Source: Flavobacteriales bacterium (lineage in GTDB: Bacteria; Bacteroidota; Bacteroidia; Flavobacteriales; Flavobacteriaceae). Taken from it: a DNA stretch of 5,285 nucleotides. Shown one piece after another: positions 1 through 5,284 of the stretch (its first letter is position 1; every line of letters starts with the position of its first letter). Below the pieces are notes generated by a model. It searched no databases and had not been told where the DNA came from. It was given only the letters and a program-made list of their open reading frames with translations. The position numbers and the translations under genes are program-made. Where the stretch lies: contig JALWYR010000149.1 of the NCBI GenBank assembly GCA_027003085.1, forward strand, positions 1 through 5,285. The letters are read 5' to 3'.

Positions 1-496
1 TGGCAATCAAATTCGTGTTTCGATGCACAAAAAACAAGTTGCACCGGTTTTATTATACCTGAAAAATCAATGGGGTTTTATTCACCTGGACCATGTTTCC
101 TGTGTGGATTGGATAGAAGAAAATGTGTTTGAACTTGTTTACATCGTTTACCGGCCACAAGACCAGCTGACGGTTTTGGTCAAAACCAAAATCCACCGCG
201 AACATCCCGAAATGGAAAACATGGAGGGCTTTTGGCCGCATATGCGCACTTACCAACGGGAAATCCGCGAAATGTTCGGCATTGAATTTCCCGGCTTCGA
301 AGCACCACGTGAATTTATTTTGGAAGGATGGGAAGAAATACCGCCTATGCGCCGGGATTTCGACACGCGTGGCTATGTAAAACGCACCTACACTACCCGT
401 CCGGGCCGTGAAGATGCTTGGAGTGTGCGCGAATATATCACACGCCGCACCGGCGAAAAATTACCTGATTTTGCTAGAAAATATTCGAGAGATTAA
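1..496 (+). CDS. NuoC-like 30 kDa subunit of a complex I / Ehr-type complex, 5' partial
   Basis: This is a peripheral-arm subunit that packs against the NuoD-like protein on the cytoplasmic side of a membrane-bound oxidoreductase; the family binds no cofactor. The first complete in-frame codon is at position 2 and the frame is open to the window edge. The residues before the first ATG (23) read GNQIRVS and continue smoothly into the family's N-terminal strand, so the true start is probably upstream and the ATG at 23 is internal. Visible family features, numbered from that ATG, are G-F-x-H-L followed by VDW (about 18-30), E-L-V-Y-x-V-Y (about 37-43), and the 30 kDa signature region QREIREMFGIEFPGF (about 79-93), then GWEEIPPMRRDFD. 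The signature deviates from the usual ERE...H pattern: Q replaces the first E and F replaces the conserved His. The 30-kDa family assignment is firm. Whether it belongs to complex I proper or an Ehr/hydrogenase-like complex is inferred from the next gene. Its stop lies 2 nt before that gene, indicating co-transcription. Confidence 0.9.
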   Translation, partial: GNQIRVSMHKKQVAPVLLYLKNQWGFIHLDHVSCVDWIEENVFELVYIVYRPQDQLTVLVKTKIHREHPEMENMEGFWPHMRTYQREIREMFGIEFPGFEAPREFILEGWEEIPPMRRDFDTRGYVKRTYTTRPGREDAWSVREYITRRTGEKLPDFARKYSRD

Positions 497-498
497 CC

Positions 499-1623
499 AT
501 GATTATGAAAACGACAAGCGAACGAAATAAACAAACCACCCTGTTCATCGGGCCGCAACATCCGGGGATTACCGGAAACATGATGGTCAAATTATTGGTG
601 GAGGGCGACACGGTGGTCCGGGCCGAAACCCATATCGGTTATTTGCACCGTGCTTTCGAGAAACTTATTGAACAACGTAATTGGTTGCAATCCTTTACGC
701 TGCTATGCCGTTTTTGTGTTCCCGAACCCGACCCTATGGAACTCACCTATGCCCGGGCTGTGGAAGCCATCGAAGGGCGTGAAGTGCCGCCAAGGGCCAA
801 ATATATTCGCACTATTGTGGCCGAATTGGCGCGTATTCAGTCCTTCCTGTTGTGGTATGGCGGTCAAGCGGGTTCGGCCGGGCTTTATACTTTGGGCCAA
901 TGGACGGTGGGCGACAGGAACTATATCCTGGATTTGTTCGAAGACCTGACGGGAGCACGTATTTATCACATGTATATCTGGCCCGGAGGTGTCCGTCGCG
1001 ATTTACCCAAGGGCTGGGCCGACAAAACCCGCAGGGTGCTGGATTATTTGGAAAAACGTTTGGACGATTACAACCGCTTGCTTTTCGACAATGCGGTCTT
1101 CCAAAAACGTGCCCAAGGCGTGGGTATCATACCCAAAGACAAAGCCCTGGAATGGGGCGTTACGGGGCCGCCGCTCAAAGGCACGGGCATTGGCAACGAT
1201 GTGCGCAAAGACGAGCCCTATTGTGCCTACGGCGAACTGGATTTCGACATTCCCATTTACGAAGGAGGCGATGTGTGGGCGCGCGCTTTGGTGCGTCGCG
1301 ACGAAATCAAACAATCCATTCGGATTATCCGTCAGGCCTTGGATAAAATGCCCGGCGGAAGTTACTACAACCGCATTCCCAACCCGATGAAATGGCGCCT
1401 TCCGGCGGGTGAAGCTTGGGTGAAAACCGAGAGTGTCCGTGGCGAAATCGGTTTTTATGTGGTGAGCGACGGAACCGAAAAACCCCGGCGGGTGCATCTG
1501 CGCGGTGCCGCCTACACGCACGGCATCAGCGTGCTGGAAAAAATCCTTCCCGGACAAAATATTGCCGATGTGTCTTTTATTCTTAATTCACTGGGTGCTT
1601 GTCCGCCCGAAATGGAACGCTAA
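499..1623 (+). CDS. NuoD / group 4 [NiFe]-hydrogenase large-subunit-like protein with CxxE motifs (Ehr-type candidate)
   Basis: This 374-residue protein is homologous to NuoD (49 kDa) and to group 4 hydrogenase large subunits, the central catalytic subunits of the cytoplasmic arm. Landmarks in order are GPQHP (18-22), IGYLHRAFEKL (about 46-56), REVPPRAKYIR (about 93-103), DLFEDLTGAR, RAQGVGIIP, the TESVRGEIGFYVVSDG segment, and a C-terminal ADVSFILNSL. It aligns without gaps, from memory, to Thermus Nqo4 around the quinone pocket. There, His38 (the second H of HPSTHG) is T25 here and Tyr87 is V74, so the classic quinone headgroup ligands are absent. The hydrogenase motifs RxCGxC and DPCxxC read R71-F-C73-V-P-E76 and G-A-C368-P-P-E371: the first Cys of each pair is kept and the second is Glu. 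A standard [NiFe] site or ubiquinone reduction is therefore unlikely. ATG at 499 is used, but an in-frame ATG at 505 is also possible. The next gene starts 12 nt after the stop. Family placement is secure; the reaction is unknown. Confidence 0.92.
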   Translation: MIMKTTSERNKQTTLFIGPQHPGITGNMMVKLLVEGDTVVRAETHIGYLHRAFEKLIEQRNWLQSFTLLCRFCVPEPDPMELTYARAVEAIEGREVPPRAKYIRTIVAELARIQSFLLWYGGQAGSAGLYTLGQWTVGDRNYILDLFEDLTGARIYHMYIWPGGVRRDLPKGWADKTRRVLDYLEKRLDDYNRLLFDNAVFQKRAQGVGIIPKDKALEWGVTGPPLKGTGIGNDVRKDEPYCAYGELDFDIPIYEGGDVWARALVRRDEIKQSIRIIRQALDKMPGGSYYNRIPNPMKWRLPAGEAWVKTESVRGEIGFYVVSDGTEKPRRVHLRGAAYTHGISVLEKILPGQNIADVSFILNSLGACPPEMER

Positions 1624-1635
1624 AACCCGAACGAC

Positions 1636-3438
1636 ATGAGCATTATCGATTTGAAAGGATTGTTGGTTCCCCTGGGTGCACTCAAACAAATAGCCAAGGA
1701 GCCGCATACCATCAAATATCCCGACCAAACCAAGGAAATATCCGAGCGTTACCGCGGATTTCACTACAACGATTTGGACCTGTGTATCGGTTGCGGCAAT
1801 TGTTCCACCATTTGTATGAACGAAGCCATCGACATGGTGGAAGTGGAAGACATCGAAGGTAAACCGGGCGACAGCGGCCTGCGTCCACGCATCGATTACG
1901 GCCGGTGCTGTTATTGTGCGTTGTGTGTGGATGTGTGCCCTTCGGGTTCGTTGAGCATGACCGCCGATTTTATCAAAGTTTCCGAAGACGCCTTCGATTT
2001 TTTGATGATTCCCGGCAAAGATAATCCCGACGGCAAAAACAAAATAACTTTCGACGCTAGCACCGACACTTCGCTCAATCTGTTCGAGCGGGTGCCCATG
2101 CGCGAATTACCGCCCGAAGAGCGTGTACAATCCTTTGCCGAGGTCTTTTTGGGCTACACCGAGGAAGAAGCCCGCATCGAGGCATCGCGTTGTATCACCT
2201 GTGGTTTGTGTACCGAAAATTGTCCGGTGCACATGCACATTCCCGAATATATCAACGCCATTTCGCGTGGCGACGACGAAGAGGCCATTCGTATCATTTA
2301 CGACAATAACGACCTGCCCGAAATGTGTGGCAAGGTTTGTACACGCCGGTGTGAGGATGTCTGTGCACTTCAAGTTCGCGGCGAAGCCGTGGCCATCCGT
2401 TGGCTAAAACGTTATGCTACCGAACGGGCCGAAAACGCCGATATGATCCGTCGTATTGTGAATCCCGAAATCCGCGAACCCAACGGCATCAAAGTGGGTA
2501 TAATCGGCGCAGGACCCGCAGGACTTACGGCCGGCTACTATTTGGCGCTCAAAGGTTACGACATCACCATCTATGAGGCCAAGAGCGAACCCGGCGGAAT
2601 GATTATGTACGGCATTCCCAAATACCGATTGCCCTACGACAGCATCCAAAAACAGGTGGATTATATGAAGTCTATCGGTGTGAAAATTCATTTCAACACC
2701 AAAGTGGGCAAAGATATTTCGTTCGACGAAATCTATAATAAGCACGACGCCGTGTTTATGGGTGTGGGCTTACAAAAGGGATACACTTTGGGCATCGAAG
2801 GTGAAGATGCCGAGGGCGTTTGGGCCGCCGTGGATTTCCTGGGCTTGGTAAACGAAGGCAAACGGCCCGATATGGGCAAGCGCGTGGTAGTTGTAGGCGG
2901 TGGCGACGTGTCGATGGACAGCTCGCGCGTTAGCCGTCGTTTGGGTGCCGAAGTGGTGCAATTGTATCGCCGTCGTATTGTAGACATGCCGGCCGATGAC
3001 GAGGAAATCGAAGGCGCATTGGAAGAAGGCGTTCAAATCATTGAAAAAGCCATCCCCACACGTGTGATCAAAGACGAAAAAGGCCGCGTTAAGGGCATGG
3101 AATATGTGCGGGCCGAACTGGTTCCGCCCGAAGGCGGCGGCCGTCCGCGTCCGGTGCCGATCAAAGGTAGCGAAACCGTTATTGAGTGCGATAGCATCAT
3201 TGCCGCCATCGGTCAAAAGGCCGATTTCGGTTTGTTGCCCGAAAAGGTTCAAAACAGCTTGACTTTCGAGCGTGGAAAAATCAAAGTGGACGACGAACGC
3301 CGTACGGGTTATCCTAAGCTTTGGGCCGGCGGTGATGCGGTAAAATACGGCCGTGTGGATGCCATTTCGGCCATAGCCGACGGTTTTTATGCCGCCGAAA
3401 GTATCGATGCGTATTTTATGAACAAAGTCGCGAAGTAG
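1636..3438 (+). CDS. Fusion of NuoI-type 2x[4Fe-4S] ferredoxin and GltD/NfnB-type FAD-NAD(P)H oxidoreductase
   Basis: This 600-residue cytoplasmic electron-transfer protein probably links NAD(P)H or ferredoxin to the NuoC/D-like module. Residues about 20-106 resemble NuoI: HTIKYPD, then RYRGFH, then two ferredoxin motifs, C50-x2-C53-x2-C56-x3-C60 (followed by Met, not Pro) and C91-x2-C94-x2-C97-x3-C101-P with an extra C92. Residues about 155-265 match the helical FeS domain of glutamate synthase small subunits: C186-x2-C189-x2-C192-x3-C196-P, then C231, C235, C239 and C243. That gives four predicted [4Fe-4S] clusters. Residues from about 285 form the disulfide-reductase-like flavoprotein: FAD motif GAGPAG (291-296), E314, GGMIMYGIPKYRLP, second Rossmann motif GGGDVSMD (421-428), YRRR (444-447; arginines expected near an NADPH 2'-phosphate), IIAAIGQ, and the closing FAD motif WAGGDAVKYGRVDAISAIADG. 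The glutamate synthase large subunit is absent nearby, so a glutamate role is unlikely. It is the last gene of the operon. The domain calls are firm; the partner and electron direction are inferred. Confidence 0.93.
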   Translation: MSIIDLKGLLVPLGALKQIAKEPHTIKYPDQTKEISERYRGFHYNDLDLCIGCGNCSTICMNEAIDMVEVEDIEGKPGDSGLRPRIDYGRCCYCALCVDVCPSGSLSMTADFIKVSEDAFDFLMIPGKDNPDGKNKITFDASTDTSLNLFERVPMRELPPEERVQSFAEVFLGYTEEEARIEASRCITCGLCTENCPVHMHIPEYINAISRGDDEEAIRIIYDNNDLPEMCGKVCTRRCEDVCALQVRGEAVAIRWLKRYATERAENADMIRRIVNPEIREPNGIKVGIIGAGPAGLTAGYYLALKGYDITIYEAKSEPGGMIMYGIPKYRLPYDSIQKQVDYMKSIGVKIHFNTKVGKDISFDEIYNKHDAVFMGVGLQKGYTLGIEGEDAEGVWAAVDFLGLVNEGKRPDMGKRVVVVGGGDVSMDSSRVSRRLGAEVVQLYRRRIVDMPADDEEIEGALEEGVQIIEKAIPTRVIKDEKGRVKGMEYVRAELVPPEGGGRPRPVPIKGSETVIECDSIIAAIGQKADFGLLPEKVQNSLTFERGKIKVDDERRTGYPKLWAGGDAVKYGRVDAISAIADGFYAAESIDAYFMNKVAK

Positions 3439-3471
3439 AATTTAGCTTCCAAGCCGAAAGTACTTTGATGA

Positions 3472-3510
3472 AGAGGTCATTCCGGATTTATGGAATGGCC
3501 TTTGTTTTTT
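3472..3510 (+). terminator. Rho-independent terminator closing the operon
   Basis: The arms AGGTCATTCC (3474-3483) and GGAATGGCCT (3492-3501) pair over 10 bp with one G-T wobble around an 8-nt loop (3484-3491), and two further pairs can form outside them. A T-rich tract, TTGTTTTTT (3502-3510), follows directly. It starts 33 nt after the stop of the fusion gene. On the minus strand the hairpin is not followed by a T-run, so it is a poor terminator for the convergent TonB-like gene, which has no other obvious one. Confidence 0.88.
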
Positions 3511-3520
3511 ATGAAAGCAT

Positions 3521-4159
3521 TTACCATTCTTCGTATAAATCTGTTTGGGTCTTGCGAGATATAGGAATTTGTGGCGTGAATCCCGATGATTCATTGAACT
3601 GTATGGTAACATGAATTACAACTGATACAGGTTTTCCATCCCCGGTTAATCCGGGTTTCATCTTGGGTAATTTTTGAAATACCCGGATAGCTTCTTTTTC
3701 CAAAGTTTTATACATACTACGCACCTTTACATCCTTCACCTTTCCATTTTCATCCACAATAAATTGAACATACACACGTACACCTTTTCCGGATTTTATT
3801 TTCAAGTCATTGATCACTTTCCTATTAAAATTTTCCTTAACAAACATTGAAATTTTCCGGTTTAAACAATTTTTAAGTTCCTTATTATCATCCTCATACC
3901 TTTCGCAACCCGGGAATACCGGTGCGTGCGGAATTAAAACTAATGGAATTATCGAATCATTATAAAACTCCGCATCTTGTAATGGCTTGTTTTTATTGCT
4001 TTGCCAAATCCTTTTGTCGTCCTTGTGATTGTTTGTGGCCGGGGTGCTTCGGTTATCAACACTTTGCCAGGATAAAAGTAATAAACTAAGCATTCCTAAT
4101 AACAAAAAGAAAGTTTTGTAATGGAAAAGATGATTTAGGGTTTGGTTTTTTGGTAACAT
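3521..4159 (-). CDS. TonB-like (TonB C-terminal domain) envelope protein
   Basis: This 212-residue protein has a hydrophobic segment at about 17-31 after a basic/polar N-terminus, predicted to be an inner-membrane signal anchor. A polar linker of about 45 residues follows, then P80-V-F-P-G-C-E86 and L-K-N-C98-L, a motif pair frequent in Bacteroidota TonB-family proteins. The TonB_C fold spans about 124-188: GKGVRVYVQFIVDENGKVKDV, then AIRVFQKLPKMKPG, then GKPVSVVIHVTIQF. TonB proteins transmit proton-motive-force energy from ExbB/ExbD to outer-membrane receptors. This one lacks the long proline-rich periplasm-spanning stretch, and no exbB/exbD or receptor gene is in the window. It could instead be a stand-alone TonB_C protein or a peptidase-system accessory. 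About 24 residues follow the last strand, whereas many TonBs end there. Its DNA is visibly AT-richer than the adjacent operon. No Shine-Dalgarno sequence precedes ATG at 4159, as is usual in the phylum. It converges on the operon across an 82-nt gap. Confidence 0.85.
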   Translation of the reverse strand: MLPKNQTLNHLFHYKTFFLLLGMLSLLLLSWQSVDNRSTPATNNHKDDKRIWQSNKNKPLQDAEFYNDSIIPLVLIPHAPVFPGCERYEDDNKELKNCLNRKISMFVKENFNRKVINDLKIKSGKGVRVYVQFIVDENGKVKDVKVRSMYKTLEKEAIRVFQKLPKMKPGLTGDGKPVSVVIHVTIQFNESSGFTPQIPISRKTQTDLYEEW

Positions 4160-4191
4160 AGCAAATATTATGTGTTATTAAAGATTTAGGA

Positions 4192-4207
4192 CGCAAAAAT
4201 TATTCCA
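4192..4207 (-). promoter_or_regulatory. Candidate sigma-54 (-24/-12) promoter for the TonB-like gene
   Basis: Read on the minus strand, the site is TGGAATAATTTTTGCG. The invariant GG (-24) and GC (-12) are exactly 10 nt apart, and TTGC at -12 matches the consensus TGGCAYRNNNNTTGCW. The mismatches are A for the first C after TGG and G for the final W. The implied transcription start is near 4181, giving a leader of about 22 nt to the ATG at 4159, which fits well. No enhancer-binding-protein site was recognised upstream, where the GC-rich repeat array begins. Confidence 0.45.
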
Positions 4208-4229
4208 AAAAGGAGGCTATCATGCATAG

Positions 4230-4640
4230 TATCTCCGCGGCTCCGCGAACCGCCTTACGGTGTTTCGCTTCGCTGCTCCACAAGCCTTCGGCTTCCTGCG
4301 GCCAACGTCCGGGCCGCGCCTTGTCTTGTTCCGCCCTCCGCGAGCCCTGGCGGTCTCGCTCCGGTGCTCCGTAAGCCTTCGGCTTCCTTGGCTCAATGCC
4401 AAAGCCAAGCCTTGTCTTGCTTCGCGAGCCTCGGAACCCTTCGGTTTCCTCGGCGGCTCCGGGAGCCACCTACGGCGTCTCCCTTCGCGGGCTACGAAGC
4501 CCTTTGGCGCCTTCGCTGCGCTCCGGCGCCGCCGGTCTTCGCCGCCGGCTCGGGAAACCGGCGCTTCCGATGGCCAACGCCCGGGCCGCGCTTGTTTTCC
4601 CTCGCGACCCTCGGAGCCCTGCCGCCTCGCTCGGACTCCC
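4230..4640. repeat. GC-rich degenerate tandem repeat, period about 91 bp
   Basis: Four units start with GCTCC or GCTCG at 4275, 4366, 4456 and 4548 (spacings 91, 90 and 92), with partial units before 4275 and after 4633. Units 1 and 2 share GCTCC-NN-AAGCCTTCGGCTTCCT (21 of 23 identical) and GCCTTGTCTTG (4318 and 4409, exactly 91 apart). Units 1 and 4 share GGCCAACG-C/T-CCGGGCCGCGC at 4300 and 4572 (19 of 20). Units 2 and 4 share TTCGCGAGCCTCGGAACCCT-like blocks at 4421 and 4601 (17 of 20). Unit 3 is the most diverged. Small hairpins recur, such as AAGCC-TTC-GGCTT at 4282-4294 and 4373-4385. Offsets of 91 and 272 are not multiples of three, so equivalent segments fall in different reading frames. 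This argues that the array is not coding. Confidence 0.8.
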
Positions 4641-4676
4641 GCCTCGCCCGGCGGCGGTCTCCGCGGGCATTCTTTT

Positions 4677-4703
4677 GTTATTCCCGCAAAATCGTGAACC
4701 CGC
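4677..4703. repeat. Decayed copy of the attCCCGC palindromic element
   Basis: This copy matches the 27-nt element seen at 4714 and 4870 at 20 of 27 positions without gaps. The left arm ATTCCCGC is intact, but the right arm has changed, so the stem is broken. It starts 37 nt before the first perfect copy. Confidence 0.55.
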
Positions 4704-4704
4704 C

Positions 4705-4753
4705 CTCCCATATGTCATTCCCGCGAAAGCGGGAATCCAGGGGCTCCGTATTG
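4705..4753. repeat. Palindromic intergenic element, intact copy A
   Basis: The core at 4717-4736 is an 8-bp perfect stem, ATTCCCGC / GCGGGAAT, closed by a GAAA (GNRA-type) tetraloop and flanked by GTC and CCAG. The 27-nt core unit (4714-4740) is identical to copy C. Similarity extends to CTCCCATNT on the left and G-S-GCTYCGWATTG on the right, 45 of 49 positions against copy C. Elements of this ATTCCC...GGGAAT type are widespread in bacterial intergenic DNA and are often translated in error as 'VIPAKAGIQ'. Confidence 0.88.
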
Positions 4754-4758
4754 ACTCC

Positions 4759-4790
4759 GTTTATCCTGCCTGCAAAGTCGATGAATCCGG
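4759..4790. repeat. Possible further decayed palindromic copy
   Basis: The order GTTTATCC, then GCAAAG, then GAATCCGG, matches the element only with several gaps. It is kept because its start (4759) lies 45 nt after copy A and 40 nt before copy B, in step with the local spacing. Confidence 0.3.
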
Positions 4791-4798
4791 CCCCACCT

Positions 4799-4860
4799 GT
4801 CATTCCCGTACCCGCCTGCGCGGGCACAGGCTCCGGCGGGAATCCGGGCGCTCCGTATTG
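4799..4860. repeat. Palindromic intergenic element, expanded copy B
   Basis: The outer arms ATTCCCG (4802-4808) and CGGGAAT (4837-4843) are retained, but the tetraloop is replaced by 28 nt (4809-4836). That insert has its own complementary segments: CCCGC (4811-4815) with GCGGG (4820-4824), or alternatively GCCTG (4814-4818) with CAGGC (4827-4831). The right flank GCGCTCCGTATTG matches the flanks of copies A and C. Confidence 0.75.
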
Positions 4861-4909
4861 CTCCCATCTGTCATTCCCGCGAAAGCGGGAATCCAGGCGC
4901 TTCGAATTG
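4861..4909. repeat. Palindromic intergenic element, intact copy C
   Basis: The 27-nt core unit (4870-4896) is identical to copy A, with an 8-bp stem at 4873-4880 and 4885-4892 and a GAAA loop. Both flanks also match copy A, so the duplicated unit is about 49 nt and the two copies lie 156 nt apart. Confidence 0.88.
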
Positions 4910-4916
4910 TTCCCCT

Positions 4917-4943
4917 GTCCTTCCCTGGAAGTCGGGAACCCGG
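4917..4943. repeat. Decayed palindromic copy with the inner stem conserved
   Basis: This copy matches the 27-nt element at 20 of 27 positions. TTCCC (4921-4925) and GGGAA (4934-4938) still pair although the bases between them have diverged. Confidence 0.5.
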
Positions 4944-5100
4944 AAATAATACGACCGAAAGAAGTATATCGAAACTACTGGATAGCCATGGCTGTCGCTT
5001 CGGGGAAAGTGAGCCGCAGGCGAACGGCAAGAAGTTCAGGATTTCAAAGCTACATCCATGTCGAGATTTCTCCGTTGCGCCCTTCGGGCGCTCCATCAAA
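4944..5100. repeat. Mixed intergenic stretch with short palindromes
   Basis: No gene is supported here. It contains the 10-nt perfect palindrome AGCCATGGCT (4984-4993), which extends to 16 nt (4981-4996) with one wobble pair, and a hairpin GCGCCC-TTC-GGGCGC (5077-5091). Near 5063-5072 is a short GAGA-TT-TCTC symmetry. The TTC-loop hairpin style matches those in the 91-bp units upstream, suggesting the same kind of repetitive intergenic DNA. Confidence 0.45.
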
Positions 5101-5210
5101 ATAGAACCCTACTTCAATGTTTACAGTAGGAGAAACAAAATCGAAAATCAATGTTCAATTGTCCGGTATTCATTATTCGAGGGCGGCTTGTAATCTTTTT
5201 TGTTTTCCTT

Positions 5211-5242
5211 GTTCTTTCTTTTGCTCGTCCAAAAGAAAGAAC
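5211..5242. repeat. Perfect 13-bp inverted repeat
   Basis: The arms GTTCTTTCTTTTG (5211-5223) and CAAAAGAAAGAAC (5230-5242) are exactly complementary around a 6-nt loop, CTCGTC. The left arm is preceded by a T-rich run (5196-5210). Neither strand shows the hairpin followed directly by a T-tract, so it is not a standard terminator. It may be a dispersed repeat or an element boundary. Confidence 0.75.
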
Positions 5243-5261
5243 CAAATCATTAAAAATGTTT

Positions 5262-5284
5262 TTTGTTCGGCGAAGCCGAACAAA
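5262..5284. repeat. Perfect 10-bp inverted repeat at the window edge
   Basis: The arms TTTGTTCGGC (5262-5271) and GCCGAACAAA (5275-5284) pair exactly around the triloop GAA. A T-run lies on its left side, not after the hairpin on either strand as far as the window shows. The loop style resembles the C-TTC-G hairpins in the GC-rich array. Whatever follows is cut off by the window end. Confidence 0.65.

Noticed and set aside
706..717. C70-R-F-C73 as the hydrogenase N-terminal CxxC motif
   Set aside because: The ungapped alignment through the following LxYAxAVE block places the hydrogenase cysteines at C73 and E76. C70 is three residues too early.
53..3252. Numerous open frames on other frames and strands inside the three operon genes
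   Set aside because: They are shadows of strongly supported genes and none shows family-like sequence.
4160..4172. Bacteroidota-type -7 box (TANNTTTG) directly before the TonB-like gene
   Set aside because: The match is off by one base and it touches the start codon, leaving no room for a leader.
4200..4711. Arginine-rich minus-strand frames at 4220-4711 and 4200-4469
   Set aside because: The composition simply reflects GC-rich DNA. The same repeat segment, R-P-G-R-W-P, appears in different frames in the two, which is not expected for a real repetitive protein.
4677..4943. CRISPR array
   Set aside because: Only two repeats are identical, the others are decayed, the spacings vary and part of the spacer also repeats. 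No cas gene is present.
4800..5099. Minus-strand frame of 99 codons
   Set aside because: It spans palindromic copies B and C in reverse (the AWIPAFAGMT peptide typical of these elements) and has no recognisable domain.
4396..5193. Plus-strand open frame of 265 codons, and an overlapping one at 4364-5104
   Set aside because: Both translate the 91-bp repeats and the palindromic elements (giving the well-known spurious VIPAKAGIQ peptide). They have no domain-like sequence, and repeat units fall in different frames.
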